Assembly (NCBI GenBank): GCA_964432715.1
Contig: CAYSOW010000008.1
Location: 1 to 35,005, forward strand
Direction: 5' to 3'
DNA length: 35,005 bases
Origin: Phocaeicola_A sp964432715
GTDB lineage: Bacteria; Bacteroidota; Bacteroidia; Bacteroidales; Bacteroidaceae
Shown: positions 15,936-24,504 of the stretch, in pieces
Layout of the letters: the number at the start of each line of letters is the position of its first letter
Numbering within the stretch: position 1 is the first letter of the stretch
The notes under the pieces: generated by a model
Told to the model about the DNA's origin: nothing
What the model saw: only the letters and a program-made list of their open reading frames with translations
Databases searched by the model: none
Translations under genes and position numbers: made by a program

Positions 15936-16979
15936 ATGTCATTAAATAGATATCCTTCCGTTTTGCTTATTTACACCGGTGGTACCATCGGTATGATTGA
16001 GAATCCGGAGACCGGAGCGCTGGAGACCTTCAACTTCGACCACTTGCAGAACCACGTGCCCGAGTTGAAACGCTTCAACTATCACATCAGTTCCTACCAG
16101 TTCAATCCCCCGATTGACTCCTCAGACATGGACCCCTCTTTATGGGTAAAGATTGTCAAGATTATCCAATATAACTACGACCGCTACGACGGATTTGTGG
16201 TGCTGCATGGTACTGACACCATGGCCTACACCGCCTCCGCACTCAGCTTTATGCTGGGCAACCTCACCAAGCCTGTCATCCTGACCGGTAGTCAATTGCC
16301 CATCGGCATGCTGCGCACAGACGGTAAGGAGAACCTCATCACAGCCATTGAGATTGCTGCAGCCAGACATGCCGACGGTACCCCCATGGTGCCGGAAGTG
16401 TGCATCTTCTTCGACAACCAGTTGCTGCGCGGTAATCGTACCACCAAAATCAGCGTAGAAAACTTTGATGCGTTCAAGTCGTACAACTATCCCGTACTGG
16501 CGAAGGCAGGCATCCACATCCAATATTTCGAGGACGTCATCCACAAGCCCGACTTCTCCAAACCGTTGGTTCCCCACTCGCTCTATGACACGAACGTCAT
16601 CGTGCTCACCCTCTTCCCCGGCATACAGGAGAAACTGGTGGAGCGCGTGCTGAGCGTACCCGGACTGCGTGCCGTGGTATTGAAGACCTTCGGATCGGGA
16701 AATGCGCCACAAAAGGAGTGGCTCGTGCGACTGCTGAAAGAGGCCACCCAGAAAGGGTTGGTCATCGTCAACATCAGTCAGTGCCTGGCCGGTGGCGTAG
16801 AGATGGAAAGATATGAAACAGGTATCCACCTGCTGGAAGCCGGTGTGGTGAGCGGACACGACAGTACCGTAGAATCCGCCATCACCAAGTTGATGTTCCT
16901 CCTGGGACACGGCTTCAGTCCCAAGGAGATACGCTATCACATGAATAACTCCGTCTGCGGAGAAATCACGAAACAGTAA
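15936..16979 (+). CDS. ansA: Type I (cytoplasmic) L-asparaginase
   Basis: A 347-aa enzyme hydrolysing asparagine to aspartate and ammonia (E. coli AnsA is 338 aa). The first catalytic Thr is in LIYTGGTIGM and the second motif is VVLHGTDTMAYTASAL, followed by ILTGSQLPIG. An in-frame ATG at 15858 would add 26 residues with no family similarity and would overlap the -7 element at 15904-15911, so the ATG before SLNRYPSVL is preferred. No signal peptide is present, which fits the cytoplasmic type. It is its own unit, 129 bp past the trp terminator. Confidence 0.94.
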   Translation: MSLNRYPSVLLIYTGGTIGMIENPETGALETFNFDHLQNHVPELKRFNYHISSYQFNPPIDSSDMDPSLWVKIVKIIQYNYDRYDGFVVLHGTDTMAYTASALSFMLGNLTKPVILTGSQLPIGMLRTDGKENLITAIEIAAARHADGTPMVPEVCIFFDNQLLRGNRTTKISVENFDAFKSYNYPVLAKAGIHIQYFEDVIHKPDFSKPLVPHSLYDTNVIVLTLFPGIQEKLVERVLSVPGLRAVVLKTFGSGNAPQKEWLVRLLKEATQKGLVIVNISQCLAGGVEMERYETGIHLLEAGVVSGHDSTVESAITKLMFLLGHGFSPKEIRYHMNNSVCGEITKQ

Positions 16980-16999
16980 TCATCGCCTGACAAGTATCA

Positions 17000-17099
17000 N
17001 NNNNNNNNNNNNNNNNNNNNNNNNNNNNNNNNNNNNNNNNNNNNNNNNNNNNNNNNNNNNNNNNNNNNNNNNNNNNNNNNNNNNNNNNNNNNNNNNNNN
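17000..17099. other. assembly gap (100 N) after ansA
   Basis: Exactly 100 N, true length unknown. It removes the 3' end of the minus-strand phosphopantetheinyl transferase gene and any terminator between two convergent genes. Confidence 0.98.
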
Positions 17100-17809
17100 G
17101 ACATCACAAACTCCTTAGACAGTTCATAGAGCACCGGGTAGGATTGACCCTTCGCCTTTTTGGCCACAGAAGCCCCCTCCTTCAATGAAGTTCTCGGTTT
17201 AGCCGGCAAGAACACCCGGGCATTGAAACGGCCCAAGCGATACATCGTAAAAGCAGGCAGGCGCAACTCCTCGCGGAAATCCACATCCGTGCGATTCAAC
17301 ATCTTGTAGAGCGCCTCCTTCGTCGTCCAGTGCAGCAAACCCTCCAGCACCTCCGTAGAGAGCTCTTCGCGTTTCGCCCACTTCTTCACCTCGTCAGAGA
17401 CCTTCACCCCCTCTTCGGGATGCATAAAGCGCTCCTTCACCTTCTGCACCCGCGGGCCATACTGTTCCAAGTCGATGCCACACTCACCGCAGAAAGAGAT
17501 CATCACCGCCACATACTCACCCGAATGAGAGATGCTGACCGAACAAGGTTTCTCCTCGTCCTCCGGCTCCAGCGAAGGTCGGCCCGTAGGCGAGTAGACC
17601 ACCTCCTTCACCTCTTTCAGCAACTCAAAGAGCAACACACGAGCAGCCATCCGCTCCAACTGACGTTTCTCGTTGGAGAAGCGCTCACGCACCTCCTTCA
17701 GATAACGGTCGCCGCAAGGATGCATCTTCGCCAATTCCTCCAGCGACTCCTCGATCTGCCAAACGCCCCAACGCCACGCGATGTCACGATGTTCAATACA
17801 CAAAGCCAT
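17100..17809 (-). CDS. 4'-phosphopantetheinyl transferase superfamily protein, C-terminus in gap
   Basis: About 236 residues are visible before the gap. It is an Sfp-type transferase, which moves phosphopantetheine from CoA to a carrier-protein serine. The three family motifs are present: SISHSGEYVAV, CGIDLEQYGPRVQKVKERF with the Mg-binding Asp and Glu, and HWTTKEALYK (the W-x-x-K-E-A motif). The start lies 2 bp after the gldE stop codon, so they are one operon. No polyketide, peptide synthetase or carrier-protein gene is in the window, so the target is unknown; it may be the fatty-acid ACP or an unlinked pathway. The true stop lies in or beyond the gap. Confidence 0.87.
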
Positions 17810-17811
17810 AA

Positions 17812-19188
17812 TTATTCCTCCTTATCTTTGTTTTCATCCGCCTCAGGCTCCTCGTTCGAGCGCTCCGGCTTAATCGTTACTTTTACTTTCAATATACGAC
17901 GGGCATCCATCTCCAACACCTCAAACGAGAAAGTTTGGAACGTGAGCACCTCATGCAATTTCGGAAACTCCCCCTTCAGTTCCAGCAACAAGCCCGCCAA
18001 AGTGTCCGCTTCGCCCACGACAGGCTCGAACACCTCCTCGTCCAACTTCAGAATCTTGTAGAAATCGGTCAACAAGGTCTTCGCCTCAAAGATGTAAGTC
18101 GACTCGTCCAACTTCACGTACGGACGCTCCTCCTCATCATACTCGTCATTAATCTCGCCCACAATCTCCTCGATGATATCCTCCATCGTCACCAAGCCCG
18201 AAGTACCTCCGAACTCATCGACCACAATGGCGATATGCACCTTATTGCGCTGAAACTCGCGAAGCAGATCATCAATCATCTTCGTCTCCGGCACAAAGTA
18301 AGGCGGACGCATCAGCGACTGCCAGCGAAAGTTGTTACCCTTGTTCAGATGCGGCAATAAATCCTTGGTATAGAGCACCCCCTTCACGTTGTCCACCGAG
18401 CCCGAGAAGACCGGGATACGCGAGTAGGCATTCTCCACGATGCAGCGAAGCACCTCCGAATAAGGCGTCTGCACGTCCAGTGTCACCATATCCATGCGCG
18501 AAGTCATCACCTCCTTTGCCGTTTCATCTCCAAAGCGGATGATACCCTTCAACATGTTACGTTCCTCACTGATATCATTCTTGTCGGTCAGCTCCAGCGC
18601 CTGCGACAGTTCGTCCACCGACAGGTTATAATTCTCCTTCGCCACCATTTTGTTGGTAATCACCGTGGAGTGCATCAGCAACGAAGAGATGGGATGGAAA
18701 ATCCGACGGAAGAAATAGATGCCAGAGGCCGCCATTCGGCAGAACTTCAGTGTGCGATGTGTAGAGTAGATCTTCGGCATAATTTCACCGAAAAGCAACA
18801 AGATAAAGGTAAGAATCACCGTCAGCACCACAAACTTCAGCACCTCCGAGTCACCAAATTCAATCACCTTCATAAAGAAGTAATTACACAGCATGATGAT
18901 GGTCACATTCACAAAGTTATTGGCAATCAAGATAGTAGCCAACAAACGTTCAGAATCGGCCAACAACGACTGAATTTTCTTATCGCGCACAGCGGAACTT
19001 TGCTCTATTTCGTTCTTGTCCGTGGGACTCAACGAGAAGAAAGCAATTTCAGAAGCGGACACAAAGCCCGATATCACCAGCAAGAAAGCTGCCAAGAGGA
19101 TGGCGACCACCGCTCCCCACGTAGGGGAATTTAAATGAACACCTTCAAAGATTCCGGACAAGCCGGATATAAACGAATCTGAATCCAA
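17812..19188 (-). CDS. gldE: GldE-like CNNM/CBS/CorC domain membrane protein
   Basis: A 458-aa inner-membrane protein. Residues 1-200 form a DUF21/CNNM transmembrane domain (AVVAILLAAFLLVISGFVSA, VVLTVILTFILLLFGEIMP). Next come two CBS domains (VTLDVQTPYSEVLRC, RIPVFSGSVDNVKGVLYTKD) and IAIVVDEFGGTSGLVTMEDI. A CorC_HlyC transporter-associated domain follows in the C-terminal 100 residues. The family includes Mg/Co efflux-related proteins and GldE of Flavobacterium gliding; in non-gliding Bacteroidales the gliding name is historical and a metal-transport role is more plausible. It sits between ssb and the phosphopantetheinyl transferase. The 105 bp upstream hold only a weak GGGGTT/AACCCC dyad. 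Confidence 0.88.
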   Translation of the reverse strand: MDSDSFISGLSGIFEGVHLNSPTWGAVVAILLAAFLLVISGFVSASEIAFFSLSPTDKNEIEQSSAVRDKKIQSLLADSERLLATILIANNFVNVTIIMLCNYFFMKVIEFGDSEVLKFVVLTVILTFILLLFGEIMPKIYSTHRTLKFCRMAASGIYFFRRIFHPISSLLMHSTVITNKMVAKENYNLSVDELSQALELTDKNDISEERNMLKGIIRFGDETAKEVMTSRMDMVTLDVQTPYSEVLRCIVENAYSRIPVFSGSVDNVKGVLYTKDLLPHLNKGNNFRWQSLMRPPYFVPETKMIDDLLREFQRNKVHIAIVVDEFGGTSGLVTMEDIIEEIVGEINDEYDEEERPYVKLDESTYIFEAKTLLTDFYKILKLDEEVFEPVVGEADTLAGLLLELKGEFPKLHEVLTFQTFSFEVLEMDARRILKVKVTIKPERSNEEPEADENKDKEE

Positions 19189-19293
19189 GTAGTATCAATT
19201 TAGTTAAACAATATAGAAGCGTCGTTTCCCTCGATAAGGGGGTTACAGAAAACACCTCCCTGCAACCCCGTTATCTGTGGAAATCGTTTACGC

Positions 19294-19552
19294 TTAGAAA
19301 GGCAAATCTTCCGTCGGGTTCTGCTGCGGAGCCTGCGGAACCTCCTGAGCAGCCGGAGCTGCCTGCGGAGCTGTTTGCTGAGCCNNNNNNNNNNNNNNNN
19401 NNNNNNNNNNNNNNNNNNNNNNNNNNNNNNNNNNNNNNNNNNNNNNNNNNNNNNNNNNNNNNNNNNNNNNNNNNNNNNNNNNNNTTATCCATATGTCTAA
19501 CTTCCGGCTCCTGACCTACATTGCCAATCAAAATAACTTTATTTACTGACAT
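19294..19552 (-). CDS. ssb: Single-stranded DNA-binding protein, interrupted by assembly gap
   Basis: The N-terminus (MSVNKVILIGNVGQEPEVRH, start ATG at 19552) is the beginning of the SSB OB-fold. After the gap the reverse strand reads a Gln/Pro/Ala-rich linker and ends NPTEDLPF, the conserved acidic tip that binds partner proteins, with its TAA at 19294-19296. The visible parts, 22 and 29 residues, are in different frames if the gap is taken as 100 bases. A normal protein of about 150 aa would need roughly 300 missing bases. SSB coats single-stranded DNA in replication and repair. Its neighbour mutY is also a repair gene. Confidence 0.92.
19385..19484. other. assembly gap (100 N) inside ssb
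   Basis: Exactly 100 N within the ssb coding sequence. Frame continuity needs a multiple of three here, and family length suggests about 300 bases, so 100 is a placeholder. Confidence 0.98.
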
Positions 19553-19594
19553 AATAATGTATCTATTATATATAAGTATAAATGTATGATGGTT

Positions 19595-19626
19595 CAAAGA
19601 TAAAAGGTTCTGATGAACCAAGCAAA
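19595..19626 (-). promoter_or_regulatory. ssb promoter
   Basis: On the minus strand TTTG (19626-19623), a 20-bp spacer and TATCTTTG (19602-19595) match the Bacteroidetes promoter, 43 bp upstream of the ssb ATG. It lies after the mutY stop, so ssb has its own start site. Confidence 0.65.
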
Positions 19627-19642
19627 TAAAAACGGAACAAAA

Positions 19643-20698
19643 TTAAAGCAGATTTTGCTTCCGTAAGAAGATATTTGTCAACTGCGAGATGGGATAATGT
19701 TTCAAATCACACTCGGAAGTACGCAGATATCCCTTGGGCGGGTCAATGGGCTCCGGCAGAATCAGCTCGTAAAAATTCGTAATAATCAAACGGTGCGTCA
19801 ACTGATGCTTCAGCGTCTCTCCCACTTTGCGGAAAGTCACCTGCTTCTTCCGTTTGCGCCACTGCTTCACCAGCTCATGATCAAAGAGCGCCTCCTCCGA
19901 CCACACACAGTCGGTCTCCACCAGCGGCAGCTCATAGAGATTCTTCCAAATATCATCATCCACCCGTCGATGCAAGTAGGTAAACTCGCCCGCGCGTACA
20001 TAAATATAGTTGAAGTAGCGATTCTTCACCTTCGTCTTATGCTGCTTCACCGGTAACTCCTTCACCGCCTTCTGTGCCAATGCCAGACAGCTATCCATCA
20101 GCGGACAAGTGTCGCAACGCGGACTGTCGGGCGTACACTGCGTCGCGCCGAAATCCATAATCGCCTGATTATAGAGCGCCGGATGACGCTCATCCATCAA
20201 CTCCTGCGCCAGTTCCGCAAAGAGTTTCGTACCCTCTGTCGAGTCAATCGGCGTATCAATGCCCGCCCAGCGCGCCAACACCCGGTAGACATTCCCGTCC
20301 ACCACCGCCCGCGGCTCGTCGTAAGCAAACGAGCAGATGGCCGCCGCCGTGTAGGGGCCCACCCCACTCAGCGCCTTCACATCCTTATAGGTAACAGGAA
20401 ATGAACCCCGCTCCACGATGCTCTTCGCCGCCTCATGCATATGGCGCGCGCGACTGTAGTAGCCCAGGCCCTGCCACACCTTCATCACCTCGTCCTCACT
20501 CGCCTCCGCCAAACGCTCCACCGTAGGGAAAGCCTCCAGGAAACGATGATAGTAATCAAACCCCTGCGCCACGCGCGTCTGTTGCAAGATAATCTCAGAC
20601 ACCCAAATCCTGTAAGGGTCCTTTGTTTCACGCCACGGCAACTCGCGTTTATTCAATTTATACCAGCTCAATAAAGCGGTACTAAAGATATTCTCCAT
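19643..20698 (-). CDS. mutY: A/G-specific adenine glycosylase
   Basis: A 351-aa base-excision repair enzyme (E. coli 350 aa) removing adenine paired with 8-oxoguanine. The helix-hairpin-helix reads ALSGVGPYTAAAIC, the catalytic Asp134 follows in AVVDGNVYRVLAR, and Glu35 is in SEIILQQTRV. The [4Fe-4S] cysteines have the expected C-x6-C-x2-C-x5-C spacing. The C-terminal third is the Nudix-like MutT-related domain that recognises the oxidised base. The gene is divergent from HU, with a TATTTTTG -7 element on the minus strand at 20730-20723. Confidence 0.96.
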   Translation of the reverse strand: MENIFSTALLSWYKLNKRELPWRETKDPYRIWVSEIILQQTRVAQGFDYYHRFLEAFPTVERLAEASEDEVMKVWQGLGYYSRARHMHEAAKSIVERGSFPVTYKDVKALSGVGPYTAAAICSFAYDEPRAVVDGNVYRVLARWAGIDTPIDSTEGTKLFAELAQELMDERHPALYNQAIMDFGATQCTPDSPRCDTCPLMDSCLALAQKAVKELPVKQHKTKVKNRYFNYIYVRAGEFTYLHRRVDDDIWKNLYELPLVETDCVWSEEALFDHELVKQWRKRKKQVTFRKVGETLKHQLTHRLIITNFYELILPEPIDPPKGYLRTSECDLKHYPISQLTNIFLRKQNLL

Positions 20699-20722
20699 AT
20701 TTGTGACTCATAAAAACGTCGG

Positions 20723-20730
20723 CAAAAATA
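20723..20730 (-). promoter_or_regulatory. mutY -7 element
   Basis: Minus-strand TATTTTTG matches TAnnTTTG, 24 bp before the mutY ATG. No clear -33 element. Confidence 0.5.
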
Positions 20731-20804
20731 GCAAAGAAAGTCAGAAATTACTCTTTTTTTTCAAATTTGTTCCTAATAAATTTTCGAAAGAAAAAGAAAA
20801 GCTA

Positions 20805-20812
20805 TATATTTG
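20805..20812 (+). promoter_or_regulatory. HU gene -7 element
   Basis: TATATTTG matches TAnnTTTG and is 45 bp before the HU ATG. The -33 position reads TTTC/TTTT, a partial match. Confidence 0.6.
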
Positions 20813-20857
20813 CAGACCAAAAAATTAAGAATACGTATAACAATTATTATTATCAAA

Positions 20858-21133
20858 ATGACTAAAGCTGATATCGTAAACGAAATCTCGAAGAAGACAG
20901 GGGTTGATAAAGCCACCGTCCTTACCACCGTAGAAGCCTTCATGGAAGCAGTAAAAGGCTCATTGGCAAACGACGACAATGTTTATCTCCGCGGTTTCGG
21001 TAGCTTTATTCTGAAGAAAAGAGCTCAGAAAACAGCTCGTAACATCTCTAAGAATACAGCTATCATCATTCCCGAGCACAATGTACCGGCATTTAAACCG
21101 GCCAAAACTTTTACTATTCAGGTAAAGAAATAA
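20858..21133 (+). CDS. HU-family DNA-binding protein
   Basis: A 91-aa histone-like protein of the HU/IHF family, bending DNA as a dimer. The start MTKADIVNEI is the family N-terminus; a longer in-frame start at 20810 would overlap the promoter -7 element and is rejected. The signature is VYLRGFGSFILKKR followed by the DNA-binding beta arm, with NTAIIIPEHNVPAFKPAKTF containing the conserved proline at the arm tip. It lies 36 bp upstream of the small basic protein and is in the same direction as RNase G. Confidence 0.95.
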   Translation: MTKADIVNEISKKTGVDKATVLTTVEAFMEAVKGSLANDDNVYLRGFGSFILKKRAQKTARNISKNTAIIIPEHNVPAFKPAKTFTIQVKK

Positions 21134-21169
21134 CAAACAAGAGTATTAACCTAATAAAATTTTGAAGCT

Positions 21170-21259
21170 ATGCCAAGCGGAAAGAAGAAAAAAAGACATA
21201 AAATGTCTACTCACAAACGTAAAAAAAGACTGAGAAAGAACAGACATAAAAGCAAATAA
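21170..21259 (+). CDS. 29-aa basic protein of the AURKAIP1/COX24 (mS38-like) family
   Basis: The frame reads MPSGKKKKRHKM and continues with STHKRKKRLRKNRHKSK to TAA. It is 29 residues, about two thirds Lys, Arg and His, with the KMxTHKRKKRLRKNRHK core shared with the C-terminus of mitochondrial AURKAIP1/COX24. The mitochondrial protein is ribosomal small-subunit component mS38, so a ribosome-bound role is a reasonable inference. It follows HU by 36 bp and precedes the RNase G hairpin. Its length puts it below usual gene-finder limits. Confidence 0.8.
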   Translation: MPSGKKKKRHKMSTHKRKKRLRKNRHKSK

Positions 21260-21286
21260 GCTTAAGTCTTTCTTTAGGAATGAAAT

Positions 21287-21331
21287 AAAGAACAAACCTG
21301 CATTACACTATGTCTTACGGGTTTGTTCTTT
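21287..21331 (+). terminator. 12-bp hairpin between the small basic gene and RNase G
   Basis: AAAGAACAAACC (21287-21298) pairs perfectly with GGTTTGTTCTTT (21320-21331) around a 21-base loop. Only a short T-rich stretch follows, so it is a weak terminator or a partial one controlling read-through into RNase G, 37 bp downstream. Confidence 0.5.
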
Positions 21332-21367
21332 GTCTAAATTGAGATCTTTAAATCATTTAAACAGGAC

Positions 21368-22942
21368 ATGACCAGCGAATTAGTAGTTGACGTACAACCC
21401 AAAGAGATTTCCATTGCGCTGCTGGAGGATAAGAATCTGGTGGAGTTTCAGAGAGAAGGTCAAAATGCCTCTTTCTCTGTAGGAAATATCTACTTAGGCC
21501 GCGTCAAGAAATTGATGCCCGGCCTGAATGCATGCTTCGTGGATGTAGGGTTTGAGCGCGACGCATTCCTCCATTACCTTGATTTAGGTCCTCAATTCCA
21601 TTCTTATCAAAAGTATCTGAAACAGGTTTTAAGCGACCGCAAGAAACTCTATCCCATCACCAAAGCGACAGCTCTCCCCGACATTGATAAAGAGGGAAGC
21701 ATCTCAAACATCCTGCAGAGCGGACAGGAGGTGATGGTGCAAATCGTGAAAGAGCCCATCTCAACCAAAGGGCCGCGACTGACTTGCGAATTGTCGTTCG
21801 CCGGGCGATATCTCGTACTTATCCCCTTCAACGACAAAGTATCCGTATCACAAAAAATTAAATCGAGCGAGGAACGTGCTCGCCTGAAACAACTGCTGCA
21901 AAGCATCAAGCCGAAGAACTTCGGTGTGATTGTGCGCACAGTGGCCGAGGGCAAACGGGTGGCTGAGCTCGACGCGGAGCTTAAAATTTTGCTGAAGCAC
22001 TGGGAAGATTGCATCACCAAAGTACAGAAAGCCACGAAATTGCCTCAGTTGGCCTACGAAGAGACCAGTCGTACGGTTGCCCTCTTGCGCGACCTGTTCA
22101 GTCCTTCGTTCGAAAGCATTCATATCAACAACGAGGCTGTGTTTAATGAGGTCAAAGACTATGTCTCCCTCATCGCCCCTGAACGGGCAAACATCGTGAA
22201 GATGTACACCGGCAAGCTACCCATCTTCGATAATTTCTCCATCACCAAACAGATTAAATCTTCGTTTGGTAAGACGATTTCCTACAAGAACGGTGCCTAC
22301 CTCATCATTGAACACACCGAGGCACTCCACGTGGTGGACGTCAACAGTGGCAACCGTTCGAAGTCGAACACCGGACAAGAAGCGAATGCATTGGATGTAA
22401 ACCTGGGCGCAGCCGATGAGTTGGCACGCCAGCTTCGCTTACGCGATATGGGAGGAATTATCGTGGTAGACTTCATTGACATGAACTTGGCGGAGAACCG
22501 ACAGAAGCTCTATGAACGCATGTGTCAGAACATGCAGAAAGACCGCGCTCGTCACAACATTCTCCCGTTGAGTAAGTTCGGACTGATGCAAATCACCCGT
22601 CAACGTGTGCGCCCTGCCATGGACGTAGACACTGACGAGACTTGCCCCGTATGTTTCGGCAAAGGCACCATTAAGCCTTCCATTCTCTTTACAGATACTT
22701 TGGAGAATAAGATTGACTACCTGGTCAACAAACTGGGAGTGAAGAAGTTTACGCTCCACATCCATCCGTACGTAGCCGCCTTTGTCAATAAGGGCGTCGT
22801 TTCCTTGAAACGACAGTGGCAACTGAAGTACGGTTTTGGGGTCAAGATTATTCCGAATCAGAAACTCGCCTTCCTGCAGTACATCTTCTATGATGCCAAA
22901 GGCGAAGAAATCGATATGAAGGAAGAAATCGAGATCAAGTAA
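21368..22942 (+). CDS. rng: Ribonuclease E/G family protein
   Basis: A 524-aa endoribonuclease of the RNase G type (E. coli RNase G 489 aa), processing rRNA and mRNA. The S1-like RNA-binding region begins SVGNIYLGRVKKLMPGLNACFVDVG. The catalytic Mg-binding aspartates are in VDVNSGNRS and IIVVDFIDMN. The Zn-link is TCPVCFGKG. There is no long C-terminal degradosome scaffold, separating it from full RNase E. It lies downstream of HU and the mS38-like gene and ends with a terminator. Confidence 0.93.
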   Translation: MTSELVVDVQPKEISIALLEDKNLVEFQREGQNASFSVGNIYLGRVKKLMPGLNACFVDVGFERDAFLHYLDLGPQFHSYQKYLKQVLSDRKKLYPITKATALPDIDKEGSISNILQSGQEVMVQIVKEPISTKGPRLTCELSFAGRYLVLIPFNDKVSVSQKIKSSEERARLKQLLQSIKPKNFGVIVRTVAEGKRVAELDAELKILLKHWEDCITKVQKATKLPQLAYEETSRTVALLRDLFSPSFESIHINNEAVFNEVKDYVSLIAPERANIVKMYTGKLPIFDNFSITKQIKSSFGKTISYKNGAYLIIEHTEALHVVDVNSGNRSKSNTGQEANALDVNLGAADELARQLRLRDMGGIIVVDFIDMNLAENRQKLYERMCQNMQKDRARHNILPLSKFGLMQITRQRVRPAMDVDTDETCPVCFGKGTIKPSILFTDTLENKIDYLVNKLGVKKFTLHIHPYVAAFVNKGVVSLKRQWQLKYGFGVKIIPNQKLAFLQYIFYDAKGEEIDMKEEIEIK

Positions 22943-22964
22943 AGAAGACCGAAAAAGAAACTAA

Positions 22965-23020
22965 AAAGAGCAGAAGGGACATTCTCTTACTAGAAGAGTT
23001 GCCACTTCTGCTCTTTCTTT
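22965..23020 (+). terminator. Rho-independent terminator after rng
   Basis: AAAGAGCAGAAG (22965-22976) pairs perfectly with CTTCTGCTCTTT (23005-23016), with a small internal CTCTT/AAGAG stem, followed by CTTTTAT. The reverse gene ends 49 bp further on; the hairpin may serve both strands. Confidence 0.85.
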
Positions 23021-23068
23021 TATCTATCCGCTAACGGATGACGGTGTCCCTATTGAGCGAGCGAAAGA

Positions 23069-23392
23069 TCAATCCACATGGAAGACCTCCTCCATCTCGG
23101 CCCACCACTCTCCTTCGGCACGCGTTTCGAGCGGTTGCTGACACGGTTCGCAGAAAGTCCACCAGCGCTGCGTTTCAGGGTCGGCCGCCATCTTCGCCAT
23201 ATCCGCCTTGTAATCCTCGCCCACATACTCATAATAGCTGAAGAGATAGCCATCCTTGTAATAGATGCTGTAGTTGCGCAGATTGCACTCGTAAATCATC
23301 TTCAGCACCGAAGGCCACACCGCAGCGTGCAGACGTTTATACTCCTCCAGTTTGCCCGGAGCCACCTTGATCACACTTCCATATCTTTTCAT
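23069..23392 (-). CDS. L-rhamnose mutarotase family protein
   Basis: A 107-aa protein of the RhaM/DUF718 dimeric alpha-beta barrel family that interconverts sugar anomers. The N-terminus MKRYGSVIKVAPGKLEEYKR, the His and Trp of LHAAVWPSVL, NYSIYYKDGYLFSYYEYVG and WWTFCEPCQQ match the family. E. coli RhaM is 104 aa. No rhamnose or fucose catabolic genes adjoin it, so the physiological sugar is uncertain. It stands alone on the minus strand, 43 bp downstream of the glucosaminidase gene, and may be cotranscribed with it. Confidence 0.87.
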   Translation of the reverse strand: MKRYGSVIKVAPGKLEEYKRLHAAVWPSVLKMIYECNLRNYSIYYKDGYLFSYYEYVGEDYKADMAKMAADPETQRWWTFCEPCQQPLETRAEGEWWAEMEEVFHVD

Positions 23393-23435
23393 GGTTACTT
23401 CTATTTATAAGGTTATACAAATTTCCTTCTTTAGC

Positions 23436-24356
23436 CTATCTCAGTCGCAACACATCCCCCGGCTTCGGCTGATAGTCGGGCGTCTTCTCGTTCATCTTAT
23501 AAAGTCGTTTCAATTTGATGCCATAACGTTGTGAGATGGAGTGCATCGACTCGCCCGACTGCACCTGATGCACCTTGTAAGGCTTCAGCGCCTTGCGATG
23601 CTTCTTATGCAGATAGATGATATCCCCCTCCTTCAGCGTATAGCCCTTGTAGAGGTCGTTATAGCGAATCAAGGCCGTAGCCGTCGTGTGAAACTCCTTC
23701 GCCAGTGTCTTGAAGGTATCCCCCCGGCGCGCCACCACATAGAGCAGTTCGTTGGCGATGTACGTGGGGCGAGTCACTCCCGACGCCGCATTCGCATAGG
23801 CCGCGTTGGTGGCATAGCTGGCATAGCCGCGTCCGGATGCCGTGTCATACTGCTGCAGATTGTAGAGCTCGATGAGCGTAATCAGTGAGGAGGCATACGT
23901 GGGACTGGTGGCATAGCCCGCCTTCTTCAGTCCGTGCGCCCACCCCTTGTAGTCCGTCGGCTTCAGCTGAAAAAGCGAAGCATAGCGCGGACGGTTCACC
24001 AGAAAGAGCGAATGATCCTCGTAGGAATCGCGTGCGCTGCTATAGACGCGGAAGCACTCATTGCGCGCATCATCGTTGTGCGTCGTTGTGCGACCGGTCC
24101 AACCCGAGCCACACTTAATGCCGAAGTGATTGTTGGAGCGTCGCGTCAGTTCACTCTGTCCCGCCCCGCTCTCCAGCAACCCTTGTGCCAGCGTAATGCT
24201 CGCCGGAATCTTATAGCGCTGCATCTGCTCTATCGCCAAATTCTTGTAGGTGTCAATGTAAGCCTCATACGTCTTGTTGCGCGACTGGGCCCAAGCGCCC
24301 ACCCACAACATCCAACAACAGAAGCCCACCGCTCCCCATCGTATATATCGTTTCAT
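23436..24356 (-). CDS. Glucosaminidase domain protein with two LysM repeats
   Basis: A 306-aa secreted peptidoglycan hydrolase. A signal peptide (MKRYIRWGAVGFCCWMLWVG, cleavage near AWAQ) is followed by a glucosaminidase (N-acetylmuramidase-like) domain at residues 30-180 with the catalytic Glu62 in AQGLLESGAGQSEL. Two C-terminal LysM domains follow, beginning VVARRGDTFKTLAKEF and HQVQSGESMHSISQRYG. The upstream extension of the open frame to 24602 runs into the cytidine deaminase region and is not used. It probably acts in cell-wall remodelling in the periplasm. Confidence 0.92.
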   Translation of the reverse strand: MKRYIRWGAVGFCCWMLWVGAWAQSRNKTYEAYIDTYKNLAIEQMQRYKIPASITLAQGLLESGAGQSELTRRSNNHFGIKCGSGWTGRTTTHNDDARNECFRVYSSARDSYEDHSLFLVNRPRYASLFQLKPTDYKGWAHGLKKAGYATSPTYASSLITLIELYNLQQYDTASGRGYASYATNAAYANAASGVTRPTYIANELLYVVARRGDTFKTLAKEFHTTATALIRYNDLYKGYTLKEGDIIYLHKKHRKALKPYKVHQVQSGESMHSISQRYGIKLKRLYKMNEKTPDYQPKPGDVLRLR

Positions 24357-24445
24357 AAAACTATTCTGCGGATTTAAATTGGTATCATAAAATAAATAAG
24401 CGTCACAAAATAAATAAAAAATTAGCGAAAAGACAAAACTCTTTG

Positions 24446-24453
24446 TATATTTG
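24446..24453 (+). promoter_or_regulatory. cdd -7 element
   Basis: TATATTTG matches TAnnTTTG, 51 bp before the cdd ATG. The -33 region is weak (TTAG at 24422-24425). Confidence 0.55.
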
Positions 24454-24504
24454 TTGACAGATAAGCTGCCGCACAACCATCGGCGGAATAAATCGAAAAG
24501 AATC

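Noticed and set aside
19239..19269. Terminator between ssb and gldE
   Set aside because: GGGGTT and AACCCC form only a 6-bp stem with a 19-base loop and no T-tract on the minus strand.
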